Assembly (NCBI RefSeq): GCF_032854445.1
Contig: NC_088300.1
Location: 4,216,001 to 4,280,000 of the forward strand
From: Liolophura sinensis
Lineage: Eukaryota; Mollusca; Polyplacophora; Chitonida; Chitonidae
DNA length: 64,000 bases
Direction: 5' to 3'
Notes under the pieces: model-generated
Told to the model about the DNA's origin: nothing
Databases searched by the model: none
The model's input: the letters and a program-made list of their open reading frames with translations, nothing else
Program-made: the position numbers and the translations under genes
Part shown: positions 40,601 to 49,800 of the stretch, piece after piece
How the letters are laid out: each line of letters opens with the position of its first letter
Numbering within the stretch: the stretch's first letter is position 1

Positions 40601-41052
40601 GTTGGGTAGAGGTGTTACACAGTTGTCAGTGAACTGATAATGCAAATGTTACAGCAAACTGTAGTTCGAATTACTGTAAAGGTAAAAAGAGTTGACTGTC
40701 ATATGTCAGTGAAATAACTCGTAGGCTGTTCTAATGAAGATGTGTGCTTTCAGGTGGAAAATGTGTTACAGGTACAGTTTATCACTTTGTGATTGGGCTT
40801 AAATACTCTGTGTGGTGATAGATCCAATCATTTGTTCATTGTCAAATCTCTTTCAGAGGCCCGTCAGGTGTAAGGGCCCAGGCCTTGGATCATGACGGAA
40901 ACCTGGTGGATGATTTTGTGTTTGATGGAGGACAAGGCGACCTAGGCAGTCGACTCCTGCATGTACGCAACGCGCCATCTCCGGCTGCCACATCATCACT
41001 AGCTATTGCGAAGATGATCGCAGATGAAGTTCACAAAAGATTTCAGCTATGA
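28535..41052 (+). CDS. L2HGDH: L-2-hydroxyglutarate dehydrogenase, mitochondrial, nine exons
   Basis: This FAD enzyme oxidises L-2-hydroxyglutarate, a side product of malate dehydrogenase, to 2-oxoglutarate in mitochondria. Joining 28535-28656, 31386-31519, 31981-32132, 35261-35392, 35630-35821, 36094-36255, 37222-37379, 40441-40572 and 40857-41052 gives 1380 bases and 459 residues; the human enzyme is about 463. All introns are GT-AG and phases match. The N terminus is Arg/Ser/Thr-rich and lacks acidic residues apart from one Asp at position 22, as expected of a mitochondrial presequence. The FAD dinucleotide-binding motif GGGIVG is at 55-60. Family blocks follow: [57 protein letters not shown] and a C-terminal [16 protein letters not shown]. 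Nothing is broken. Intron 3 holds a fold-back and SINEs; intron 7 holds a solo LTR and two minisatellites. The start ATG has a good context (AAGATGGCC). Confidence 0.97.
29139..29161. repeat. Perfect 10-bp hairpin
   Basis: ACTAGGGGAT and ATCCCCTAGT are separated by three T. It lies in L2HGDH intron 1; no role is known. Confidence 0.6.
29808..30046 (+). mobile_element. tRNA-derived SINE, full-length type
   Basis: The 5' part has a tRNA-like head with a B-box-like GAGTTCAAGTCC after CAATGCGGTGGCTGT. Then come a body (CATGCTGGCTTCC, TCTCCTCCCACTGTAATGCT) and a tail with ACCAATCAAATAAATACATA. It matches in reverse the copies at 32814, 34816 and 53083. I recall this domain as common in mollusc SINEs, but I cannot assign a named family with certainty. 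It lies in L2HGDH intron 1. Confidence 0.85.
30185..30201. repeat. Poly-G run of 17
   Basis: Uninterrupted G in L2HGDH intron 1, just 3' of the SINE. A second G run occurs at 53024-53042. Confidence 0.95.
31386..31519 (+). CDS. L2HGDH: L2HGDH exon 2 (FAD-binding motif)
   Basis: The acceptor is TTATTACAG. It encodes residues 42-85 including [19 protein letters not shown], the Rossmann beta-alpha-beta with the dinucleotide-binding glycines. The donor is GCATTAG|GTAATG, phase 1. Confidence 0.96.
31981..32132 (+). CDS. L2HGDH: L2HGDH exon 3
   Basis: The acceptor is GTTATTTAG. It encodes residues 86-136 with [17 protein letters not shown] and the end KKCGK. The donor is GGAAAG|GTAAGG, phase 0. 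The inverted-duplication arm begins only about 20 bases into the following intron. Confidence 0.96.
32152..33360. repeat. Large inverted duplication with about 245-bp arms (fold-back)
   Basis: The left arm is 32152-32395 and the right arm 33115-33360. Reading the right arm in reverse complement, both contain in the same order TTTGACTTG, a TTTCAT-AA-ACCC block, TTAAGTCAG/TTAGGTCAG, AAAC-GAAGTGACGCA, GCAGTGCAGCAAC/GCGGTGCAGCAAC-like, ATGTCAG-AT-CACTG-CTGGC, AAGCAGAGG and AAATATATGT. The loop of about 720 bp contains a SINE. It starts 20 bases after exon 3 of L2HGDH, so the pre-mRNA could form a long imperfect hairpin. It may be a TIR element or a local inverted duplication; no target duplication was found. 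Confidence 0.85.
32814..33020 (-). mobile_element. SINE copy, reverse orientation, nested in the fold-back loop
   Basis: It begins TTGATTTATTTATTTGATTG, continues TGGTGTTTTAGGCCATACTC and ends at the tRNA-like part GCGACCGCATTGGTGAGAGG. It is nearly complete but lacks the GGGAGGAAACC-GGCAGAG segment intact. Confidence 0.88.
33746..33889 (+). CDS. Orphan candidate exon inside L2HGDH intron 3
   Basis: A short frame bounded by TGATGTCCCAG and GCCG|GTATGT reads [19 protein letters not shown], then [14 protein letters not shown] and [17 protein letters not shown] 56-codon frame with its own ATG at 33727 runs to a stop at 33897. The residue composition and splice signals look coding, but it is not part of L2HGDH: exons 3 and 4 join in phase without it. 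I do not recognise the protein. It could be a nested or captured exon, a decayed copy of another gene, or chance. Confidence 0.35.
34816..34941 (-). mobile_element. SINE copy, truncated (3' domain only), reverse orientation
   Basis: It contains GATTGGTGTTTTACGCCGTA, ACTCAAGAATATTTCACTTA and GGTGGGAGGAAACC, then breaks off before the tRNA-like part. L2HGDH intron 3. Confidence 0.88.
35025..35160 (+). repeat. Unclassified interspersed repeat, copy 2
   Basis: It carries TTAGTTTTGGTGTTGAAAGT, CCCAGTAGGATATTTTCC and AATCAGGCAAAATGA. The last motif recurs at 37595-37612 in copy 3. It lies just upstream of L2HGDH exon 4. Confidence 0.5.
35261..35392 (+). CDS. L2HGDH: L2HGDH exon 4
   Basis: The acceptor is TTGTTCTCAG. 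It encodes residues 137-180, from [17 protein letters not shown] to REIEPNCR. The donor is TGTAGG|GTGAGA, phase 0. Confidence 0.95.
35630..35821 (+). CDS. L2HGDH: L2HGDH exon 5
   Basis: The acceptor is CCTTTTTCCAG. It encodes residues 181-244 starting [16 protein letters not shown], a family signature. The donor is GGACAG|GTAACT, phase 0. Confidence 0.96.
36094..36255 (+). CDS. L2HGDH: L2HGDH exon 6
   Basis: The acceptor is TGTTTTGGCAG. It encodes residues 245-298 including [15 protein letters not shown] and [16 protein letters not shown]. The donor is TACCCA|GTGAGT, phase 0. Confidence 0.96.
36428..36567. repeat. 23-bp tandem repeat, about 6 copies
   Basis: The unit is TTAATGGTCTAGCTTTGTCC plus AAA, with variants AGTGTTG, AGCATTG and GAGGATTG. 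It lies in L2HGDH intron 6. Confidence 0.85.
36669..36785. repeat. About 30-bp tandem repeat, 4 copies
   Basis: The unit is GTATGTGAAGTGGTCGAGCT plus AGCGATATCA. It lies in L2HGDH intron 6, 100 bp after the 23-bp repeat. Confidence 0.85.
37222..37379 (+). CDS. L2HGDH: L2HGDH exon 7
   Basis: The acceptor is TTTCTCTATAG. It encodes residues 299-350 with [19 protein letters not shown]. The donor is TTTCAG|GTATAA, phase 2. It is followed by the longest intron, 3.06 kb. Confidence 0.96.
37455..37640 (+). repeat. Unclassified interspersed repeat, copy 3
   Basis: It shares GGTTTTGGTGCTGAGACTTA, a TTCCAGAGAGATAAC block and AATCAGGCAAAATGA with copies 1 and 2. It is the longest copy and lies in L2HGDH intron 7. 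Confidence 0.5.
38279..38817. mobile_element. Solo LTR, 539 bp, with 4-bp target duplication GTAT
   Basis: The ends are TGTTA and TAACA, perfect inverted repeats with the canonical TG...CA. GTAT precedes the element (38275-38278) and follows it (38818-38821). Inside are a TATA-like CTGTATAAGG near 38438 and AATAAA signals near 38533 and 38679, in plausible LTR order for transcription to the right. No internal gag-pol sequence is present, so this is a solo LTR left by recombination. A 4-bp duplication suits Ty3/gypsy-like elements, but the family was not identified. It sits in L2HGDH intron 7. Confidence 0.85.
38818..39563. repeat. Degenerate tandem repeat of about 70 bp, about 10 copies
   Basis: Recurring blocks are GTGAACGATGGGTGTCGCTT, ACCTGTACCAGCATTATGGT and ATCTTAGCTTTGAGTCTGAG. 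The copies are strongly diverged and of uneven length. The array starts at the right edge of the solo LTR. Confidence 0.8.
39605..40345. repeat. 59-bp minisatellite, about 12 copies
   Basis: The monomer has GAGGTGCAGTGGTGTTTTGC, AGCCTTATGTCATGAGATTT and GTTAGGTAGGTGTCTGGTT. It ends about 95 bp before L2HGDH exon 8. Confidence 0.93.
40441..40572 (+). CDS. L2HGDH: L2HGDH exon 8
   Basis: The acceptor is TGATGTTTCAG. It encodes the second part of Arg351 to the first part of Arg395, with [20 protein letters not shown]. The donor is ATCAG|GTACAA. Confidence 0.95.
40857..41052 (+). CDS. L2HGDH: L2HGDH exon 9 (C terminus and stop)
   Basis: The acceptor is ATCTCTTTCAG. It encodes [20 protein letters not shown] through [19 protein letters not shown] and ends DEVHKRFQL-stop. 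The C-terminal glycine-rich and [10 protein letters not shown] blocks are typical of the family. Confidence 0.97.
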
Positions 41053-41177
41053 TATTAAACTGTTCATGATTTTCAGGGAATTTATGTGGTAATTCTGTAT
41101 GGGTATAATTAGGTGGGTGCAGTATTACTCAAGTTTCTGGTGTTACATTTATAATTTGTCTTTCATGCTTCATTTGC

Positions 41178-41183
41178 AATAAA
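41178..41183 (+). terminator. L2HGDH poly(A) signal
   Basis: AATAAA occurs 126 bases after the stop codon, in the setting TTTGCAATAAATATTTTG. It is the first canonical signal downstream of the stop. Confidence 0.7.
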
Positions 41184-44100
41184 TATTTTGTATACATTCT
41201 TCTAGGGTATTGGTTTGCATTCTGAATACATTGTCAAAGGTTTATTAGTGAGAATAATGCATTGTACTGGTATTAAGTCATATTAATTGGTATCTAATGA
41301 CACTCTCAGTTTAGTGATGCTTAAGTTAAGTTTTTTGGTGATATGTTGAAATTGTCGTGAAGCAGACAGGTCTAAAGGTTTTATTGAATACACTCTTCAG
41401 ATGATTTAGCCAAGGTGGTAAATGCAGTAACTGAATTGATACACCTGTCTGATTCTGTGGAGTCATATCTCTGCAAATGAAAGACTAAGATAATAAAATA
41501 AGCAGGTTACTATAACATGTAAAACCTTGTACGAGTAATTTTGTGTGTGGTGATTCAGTAGGACTTTTCAGAATACAAGTACATTGTCACTCTGAATCTT
41601 GAGATTATCATCTTGGTGACAGGATATTTTGATATACATTAACAAGTGACATGTCATAAATTGTGAGACTTTCATTTACCGGATCAAATTCTTTTACCCC
41701 AGACAGAAAAGTATTTGAAATATTGGTGGCGGGCCAGAGGGATTTGTCATGATGGCTCTTGCCACAGTGCATAACATGTCCCCCAAAATTTCTGCTGCCT
41801 CACACCATCTGATGTGAAATAGAAATCCCGACAATACTGAAAATTACAAATGTCAAAGCGATGACATGACCAGATTGTTATCGGCTCGTTAAATTAGGCA
41901 CCCAAGTGTGTTTATGTTGTGTTTTAACAGGAACATGGTTGAATTAATATATATTATGAGACAGGAACTCAAAGAACTGACAGTTGATTTAAGAGAGAGT
42001 TATTTAAGCCTGTTAATGGTTCCTATAAAAGACCATCCACTGAAGACCAGGTGTAAATACAGGACAGGCTGGCTGAGGTTTCACTAGAAAACTTGTTCAT
42101 AATTATGTTTGTGTCTGTAGACTTAATCCACTCATTTTCACCTGTGTATTGTGTACTTTTATAGGTCTTGCAAGTGACATCAGGGCTAAATTAGCAATTT
42201 TACATGAAATTTATCAGTGTCATTGACAATCATTGTGTATGTTTTAACTTCATAGTCGAATTTGAATCATACTGTGGCATATATTTCATTATTTATGGGA
42301 GGGGTAGAACCAATTCCAAAATGTGTGTTCGATGGGGAGGAGTGGTAGGGGATAAAACTGAGTGAGTGTCCTGGGATGTCCCCTAAGAAATATGGCTAAC
42401 TAATAGAAGCTCATTGGTATTACATGGGTTTTGGCAGGGTAACGGTACTCAAATGAAGCGGTCATGTTCTGTGTACGATACTGTCTTCGGGTCAAGTTTG
42501 TCACTGGCATATTGTTACAAGAGGCAGAGGTTATTATTTTGATGACGACTGTTTATCTGTCTGTATCCTTGTCCATATTGTATTCCAGATCGAAGTTTAA
42601 TGCTATAGTTTTACTTTTTGGAGACATGTTTAAAATCAGCATGTTTCTGATTGGGATGCTACTTTTGGAAAAACCATGCCAGTAATCTTCCAGTAACTCA
42701 GAATTTATGTATCCATATATGTTCATATGCAGGTCTTTGATTAACTGTAGTTTTATTTTCAGTACTTTTCCATTTTGATAGAGATTATTAAGATTATGTG
42801 CTGTAACCAAGTCTTGTTCAGTTCCACGGTCGCTGTTATAACCAGATTGGCTTAACCTTCAGTGAACTCAATAAACATTCAGCTCTGACTCCTAATTTTG
42901 GGAAGTAGGACATGTATATTGGTTGAACATAGTCAATATATCCGTGTATAGGGATGCACACTTATCCTGTTTGTTTGTTGCCATAGTAAATGTGCATGTA
43001 AAGAGGCATTAACCTTTCTGTAACCTGTATACTTGCATAAGTGCAGAAACGATGCAGATCTAGTTCAGCAGTTGTCATCCAAAGACTTTGTCACAGGTAC
43101 ACATGCAGCTAATTATAACAGCCTGTGACTGAAAAATGGCAGGTAATCATTGTAAATCTTGGATTGATGGTAATGTAAATTCTGGGTGTACCTTGATCAA
43201 TATGAATATATCACCTTGGAACACAGATAGTTTCTGTTCATGCACAAAGACATGTAGGTACAATCAGAAGTTGTCTTGGGGTATCATACATCAACTCTGA
43301 CCAGTCTTAAGCAGTCAGGCCTTGTTGTGTGAGCTTTGAAATTGATCTTAAAGAGTGAAAACAATTTCTTTGGTGTCCGTCATGGCTGTGATTTTATGCC
43401 AGGATCAAAGATCAGCAGCAAATTATAGATGTCATAGATGTGATACATGCAGTTGTAGTATGGCTGGCATTTTAAATATATATATTTATATTTGAGCTTT
43501 TGAGTTTTGAAAACTATAGTTATAGGTTTTGGTGGAAAGATACGTACATATCGGTGATACAGCCGTGGTTTTCATAGAATTAAAATGTTTTCAATCAATT
43601 TTTTGGGTGTATTTTTGCCTCACTTCAACTCTTACATATCGTAAGTCTAAAGTTTTGTCAGTTGGTATATGTACCTGTACTACAAATGTTTCACTCTTTT
43701 TTGAAAAAAGGAAATTGAAGTTTGTACATGCTGTGATATCAGGAGAATATGTCTAGAATTTCTGAGCTTTTAATCAATTTTATTGCTTAGAGAAAGATCA
43801 TTTGTTTGGTAAACATAGGCTTTACAGCAGTATTATTTTGTCATGATAGTGGTTGTAAATAGGCATCTTGGAGTTTGAATGAGTTCAGATCAAACCAAAG
43901 ACTTTAACATTATGTGATTTTTAATCCAGTATCATGATGATTATTCATTTGATAGATATGGTTTTTACTTAATTAGTAGAAGCAGAAGTCCATTACCTAG
44001 AAGTATGTGACTTCCCTATAGCTAGTCTCCACTGCATTTTACACTTTTCTACCATCTTTTTCTCTGTTGTGCAGCAAACGTTTGAGAAACGGCTGATGCA

Positions 44101-45057
44101 TGATGGGTTCCAAATGCGATTGTGTTGAAATAGACTTCAAAACTTATGATAACGGAGAGTTTTGTTAAAAAAACGTCTTTGGTAGTGATTGTTTTATACT
44201 TGCTTGAAAATATAAAAATATTCAGTGGATTGTTAACTGTGTAGCAGCAGTAATCAGCGAAATCATAGTATTTAAATAACGAATTTCAGTTTCAAGGTGC
44301 GGCCATTTCTTGTAGGAGCCGTTTACAGTTAGATTTCCCATCACTCAGTTACCAATTTCCTCTCAGGTCGACATATTTTTGCACCAGGTGGCACAAGCTT
44401 CTACAGATGATGTAAAATGTGTGATGTACAGAGGAGACTAGCTATAGTGGGAAGTTGATGGACTTCTGGTAAAAGGCATTTGTTGAACACATTATATGTT
44501 AGAGGATTTATCATCCAGAAATCTTTCTTCTAAGAATAAACAGACTAAATCAGAATAAAATTGCTGGTATTTATGAACATGGTTTTGTCAGATTTGGAAT
44601 GTTGTTTATTATCACTTGTTTTCTTGTTTATTCGGATGAGCATGGCCCTGTGAATGAAGTAAATTCACACCATATTCATCTTGGCCATTAGTTCTTGTAT
44701 ACCGTGTCTGTCATCAATCAATATAAATTACATGTAAGTTCACTGGAGCTTGTTTAGAATCACCCAAAGAGTTACTGTATAGGACCTGAAGTTTGTACTT
44801 GTAAAACTGTACTATTTCAGGATCACTTAAGGGTATTCAAATGGTAATTTTGTTTTTCTGATTACCGAAACGAAAACTCACAACAACTCTTCAGTAGCAT
44901 GATAAGGTGCACAAATCAATGTAGAAATGCTAAACATTTGGTGAGGGACACATAAGACCTTTTCCAGCTCTGGAGCTAGGCTGTTTTGTACATTAGTTGT
45001 GATAAAATTATTTGAGTATTGGTTTTTACACTGTGAGAAAAAATATTTCGCTTTAGT
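41184..45057. other. Intergenic region between convergent L2HGDH and PLAAT
   Basis: No exon or RNA gene could be supported on either strand. It contains the MITE-like element at 44010-44455. The rest is AT-rich unique sequence. Confidence 0.5.
44010..44455. mobile_element. MITE-like element with about 30-40 bp terminal inverted repeats
   Basis: The left end is ACTTCCCTATAGCTAGTCTC and then CACTGCATTTTACA. The right end in reverse complement reads ACTTCCCACTATAGCTAGTC and then TCC-ATTTTACA. The arms differ by a 2-bp and a roughly 10-bp indel. There is no coding content, and no clear target-site duplication was found, so the family stays open. Confidence 0.6.
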
Positions 45058-45340
45058 ATTTATGGAAACCACTGCACAATACAAGTTGAGTGAGAGAAAA
45101 CAGGATGAATCTGGTAGAAACCACTGTACTACACAAACTGGGTGACAGAAAACAGGATGAATCTGGTGGAAACCATTTAAGTATACAGCTTTAGTGAGAG
45201 ACTGATGGGTGAGGTAAAACATGCCATGTTTGATCGAAACCACTGAACTACACAACCTGGGTGATAGAAAACAGGCCTAGCCTGATCGAAACCACTGAAC
45301 TACACAACCTGGGTGAGGGAAAACAGGCCTAGCCTGCAAA
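45058..45340. repeat. Degenerate tandem repeat of about 52 bp, 5 copies
   Basis: Recurring blocks are GAAACCACTGAACTACACAA, CCTGGGTGAGGGAAAACAGG and CCTAGCCTGATC. One copy is longer and diverged. A 125-codon minus-strand frame across it is not credible as a gene. Confidence 0.8.
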
Positions 45341-45390
45341 TGCACATGGTGCCATAGCCGAGGTAAGGTTGCGGCCAAACTAGTTTCTTA

Positions 45391-45475
45391 GAGTGAATAA
45401 ATGAATGAATGATTGCGACTTAATGCCACTTCAGCAATATTTCGACCATATCATGATGTGCAGTTTCCTCAAGAA
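45391..45475. mobile_element. Fragment of another mollusc-type SINE or interspersed repeat
   Basis: The stretch GAGTGAATAAATGAATGAAT, followed by ACTTAATGCCACTTCAGCAA and TATTTCGACCATATCATG, resembles the abundant mollusc repeat with a GAGTGAGT head and a CAGCAATATT core. This assignment is from memory of the pattern only. Confidence 0.4.
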
Positions 45476-45479
45476 TGTT

Positions 45480-46727
45480 TTACTTGCAAAATAAACTAAA
45501 CAATTTATTTACATTAATAACAACAAATCTAAAGCAGAAGTAAAGGAAAATAGCATTTATTATTTTCCATATGACATAAAATTCATGATACATTTTTTTA
45601 ATATCATATACAAATATAATAAATTTTATATAACTTGTAGGCTCATATCTTGGACATGTTAACAATACCTAAACCTTAAGCATGCACACACATATGTAAA
45701 CTGAGTAAGATGCTTAAAGAAAACATTTTTTTCATTTTCTTAAAATAAACAGCAAGTTACAATATATTATCAACAAATGTCTGCAAAACAAGAAAAACAA
45801 AATGCATCCTGTCACTTCTACATAAAATAAAAAAAAGTAAAATATAGGACAGAAAACATTAAGTCAAAAGCACTTAGTTTTCACACGATAAGATATGAAC
45901 ACCCCAAAGTACACATCCAAACACAGGTACATTCAATACATGAACACCATCAGGCATTACCTGTACATCCTCTTAAATAATTAAAACCTATGGTAAGTCC
46001 CACTATATATACAAAATGTACTAGCAACAGGAGAGAAATAAAACATTACCACAGGCCTCACAGAGCAGAGCAATAAGAAACATCCCATGTCAACTTACTC
46101 CAAGATGACGAGGTTATAGTCTGTCCTTAAACCTTAACATTGTGTGAGCATTATGTGTACATACAGTGTATATTGTCAGAACAAGTTTTGTGTTGAATTT
46201 TGTCATATTACTTGCAAAAACAAACTGCATGCCGGCCATCTTAGCGGGCCTACACAGTGAACAGAACGATCCAAGAATTTCCCCATTCTCATTCAATTAA
46301 ACATGAAATTAAGCCTTGCACAGACATCAACCCAACCAGCTGTAAGCCTCAAGCCATACTCATATTGTTGTGTCATGGCCGAACTTGGTTTGATGCACAG
46401 GTTCCAGGAGAAAAAAATCTGAACCCTGCCTCCTCCCCAAACACCAGAACATATACCGGTACAAAGAAATATGCATATACTACTCCTTACGGAATTTTAT
46501 CACAATTTTATCACATACACATTGTACACGTACTTTATAATTACAATATAATTAAAATCAAAGATCTTCTCTGGATTTTCATCTTTCTAATTATCTGCAA
46601 TGCTGTACCAGTTATGAGGCTGCACAAGTGATGATACATGTACTGTATCAATGCTTGCCTACATCAGTAAAAATATATGCAAAATTACCATATTTCAAAT
46701 CAATGAATGCGCGTTGATGAACAGATT
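45480..46727 (-). other. Likely PLAAT 3' UTR
   Basis: Sequence downstream of the PLAAT stop is AT-rich with no exon. AATAAA-type signals on the minus strand occur near 45504-45509 and again farther upstream, so the transcript may end near 45490. The exact end is not determined. Confidence 0.4.
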
Positions 46728-46829
46728 TTAGTTATTTGCATTTCTGCGTGATCGTCCCATGCCCATGGCCAAACCGACAAATGCACCGACCACACAAGTG
46801 ACAGCAGCAAATGTCACGGCTTTGTCTAC
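46728..46829 (-). CDS. PLAAT coding exon 4 (membrane anchor)
   Basis: The acceptor is TTTTATTTTTACAG. It encodes VDKAVTFAAVTCVVGAFVGL, then AMGMGRSRRNANN and a TAA stop. The hydrophobic helix and basic tail match the anchor of PLAAT proteins. Confidence 0.93.
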   Translation of the reverse strand, partial: VDKAVTFAAVTCVVGAFVGLAMGMGRSRRNANN

Positions 46830-49800
46830 CTGTAAAAATAAAATCCATCAAGCAAATTTGAATAAGATTACTTGCAAAAGAAGTAGCGTAAATGACAGCA
46901 ATGGCGTACGTATGTCCCATGAAAACTTACACCATGCAAACCCCATACAACTTACACAATTGTGTGACAATTAAACCACCTGCATTTGACTATGTAGCTG
47001 ACAAACTTTCCCACAGGCGATGTCCTCATTTGTGACCTGCAAGTATGTGATCCGCAACAAACTTCCAACAAAATGATCCTTCGCTAAGCAGGACAGGTGG
47101 TCTGCATCTTAACCCATGATGGTGATGTCTTAACTGCTTACTCCATGACACACCATAGTGACATCTTACCTGCTCACATCATGACACACCACAGTGACGT
47201 CTTACCTGCTCACTCCATGACTCACTTTGGTGACATCTTACCTACTCACTCCATGACGCACCATAGTGATGTCTTACCTGCTCACTCCATTACACACTAT
47301 GGTGACAGCTGCTCATATCATGACACACCACAGTGATTTCTTACCTGCCTACACCATGACACACTATGGTGGCGTCTTACCTGTTCACTCCATGACACAC
47401 TACAGTGATTTCTTACCTGCTCACTCCATGAGACACCATAGCGACACCAGGCGGCAAAGTGCTCGCAGTTCTTACACAACACACTGTAACCAATTTCCCC
47501 TAACTTGGCTCTTGCCCTGCGTACAATATCCATACCACGACCAATCGGACTGAAACAAAATCCGTACAAGTATACATCAGCATGGCCAAGTGCTTACCAT
47601 ACAAGTATACATCAGCATGGCCAAGTGCTTACCATACAAGTATACATCAGCATGGCCAAGTTGTTACTGTACAAGTATACACCAGTATAGCCAAGTGGTT
47701 ACTGTACAAGTATACATCAGCACAGCCAAGTGGTTAAAGTACAAGTATACACCAGCATGGCCAAGTGGTTGAAGTACAAGTATACACCAGCATAGCCAAG
47801 TGGTTACTGTACAAGTACAAGTATACGTCAGCACAGCCAAGTGGTTAAAGCACAAGTATACACCAGCATAGCCAAGTGGTTAAAGTACAAGTATATACTA
47901 GCATAGCCAAATGGTTACTCTACAAGTACAAGTATACATCCGCACAGCCAAGTGGTTAAAGTACAAGTATACACCAGCACAGCCAAATGGTTACTCTACA
48001 AGCACAAGTATACATCAGCACAGCCAAGTGGTTAAAGTACAAGTATACACCAGCATAGCCAAGTGGTTAAAGTACAAGTATACACCAGCATAGCTAAGTG
48101 GTTACTCTACAAGTACAAGTATACATCAGCACAGCCAAGTGGTTAAAGTACAAGTATACACCAGCACAGCCAAGTGGTTACTGTACAAGTATACATCAGC
48201 ACAGCCAAGTGGTTACTGTACAAGTATACATCAGCACAGCCAAGTGGTTAAAGTGCAAGTATACACCAGCACAGCCAAGTGGTGACTGTACAAGTATACA
48301 TCAGCACAGCCAAGTGGTTACTGTACAAGTATACATCAGCACAGCCAAGTGGTTACTGTACAAGTATACATCAGCACAGCCAAGTGGTTACTGTACAAGT
48401 ATACATCAGCATAACCAAGTGGTTACTGTACAAGTATACATCAAGTGGTTACTGTACAAGTATACATCAGCACAGCCAAGTGGTTAAAGTACAAGTATAC
48501 ATCAGCACAGCCAAGTGGTTACTGTACAAGTATACACCAGCACAGCCAAGTGGTTAAAGTGCAAGTATACATCAGCACAGCCAAGTGGTTACTGTACAAG
48601 TACAAGTATACATCAGCACAGCCAAGTGGTTAAAGTACAAGTATACACCAGCACAGCCAAGTGGTTAAAGTACAAGTATACACCAGCACAGCCAAGTGGT
48701 TACTGTACAAGTATACATCAGCACAGCCAAGTGGTTACTGTACAAGTATACATCAGCACAGCCAAGTGGTTAAAGTGCAAGTATACACCAGCACAGCCAA
48801 GTGGTGACTATACAAGTATACATCAGCACAGCCAAGTGGTTACTGTACAAGTATACATCAGCACAGCCAAGTGGTTACTGTACAAGTATACATCAGCACA
48901 GCCAAGTGGTTACTGTACAAGTATACATCAGCATAACCAAGTGGTTACTGTACAAGTATACATCAGCACAGCCAAGTGGTTAAAGTACAAGTATACATCA
49001 GCACAGCCAAGTGGTTACTGTACAAGTATACACCAGCACAGCCAAGTGGTTAAAGTGCAAGTATACATCAGCACAGCCAAGTGGTTACTGTACAAGTACA
49101 AGTATACATCAGCACAGCCAAGTGGTTAAAGTACAAGTATACACCAGCACAGCCAAGTGGTTAAAGTACAAGTATACACCAGCACAGCCAAGTGGTTACT
49201 GTACAAGTATACATCAGCACAGCCAAGTGGTTACTGTACAAGTATACATCAGCACAGCCAAGTGGTTACTGTACAAGTATACATCAGCACAGCCAAGTGG
49301 TTACTGTACAAGTATACATCAGCACAGCCAAGTGGTTACTGTACAAGTATACATCAGCACAGCCAAATGGTTACTGTACAAGTATACACCAGCATGGCCA
49401 AGTGGTTACCGCACAAGTATACACCAGCATGGCCAAGTGGTTATGGTTGATGTCTCTCAATCGCCAGGGCCAATGAGGTGTTAGTTCTATTCCACCCTCA
49501 GTCAGAGGCCATGTGTGGACATTAATACAGAGTTTGTGGGACATCACCAATATAATGAATATCTGAGTCAAGCGTGGGAAAGTTGTCACAAGCACTCCAA
49601 GATTCCCATATAAGGTCATTATTACCAATACATAATGTTCCTTGGGCATCTTCCAAAGAGGACCCTAATATTTTTCAATTGGATTTTTTGAAGAACATGT
49701 TTTTTTCTTTCCCTCAATGTTATTATTTATTTTAAATTCCTCTTTTTCAACTAAAAGTAAACAAAAACCTTCTCCTACTTAAGTACTATTCTTTTTTTCT

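Noticed and set aside
44878-45255. 125-codon minus-strand frame
   Set aside because: It crosses a degenerate tandem repeat and has no recognisable domain.
47505-49484. Overlapping plus-strand frames with YISTAKWLLYKYTSAQPSG repeats, up to 204 codons
   Set aside because: They are products of the 35-bp array inside PLAAT intron 2, open in all three frames and opposite to the real gene.
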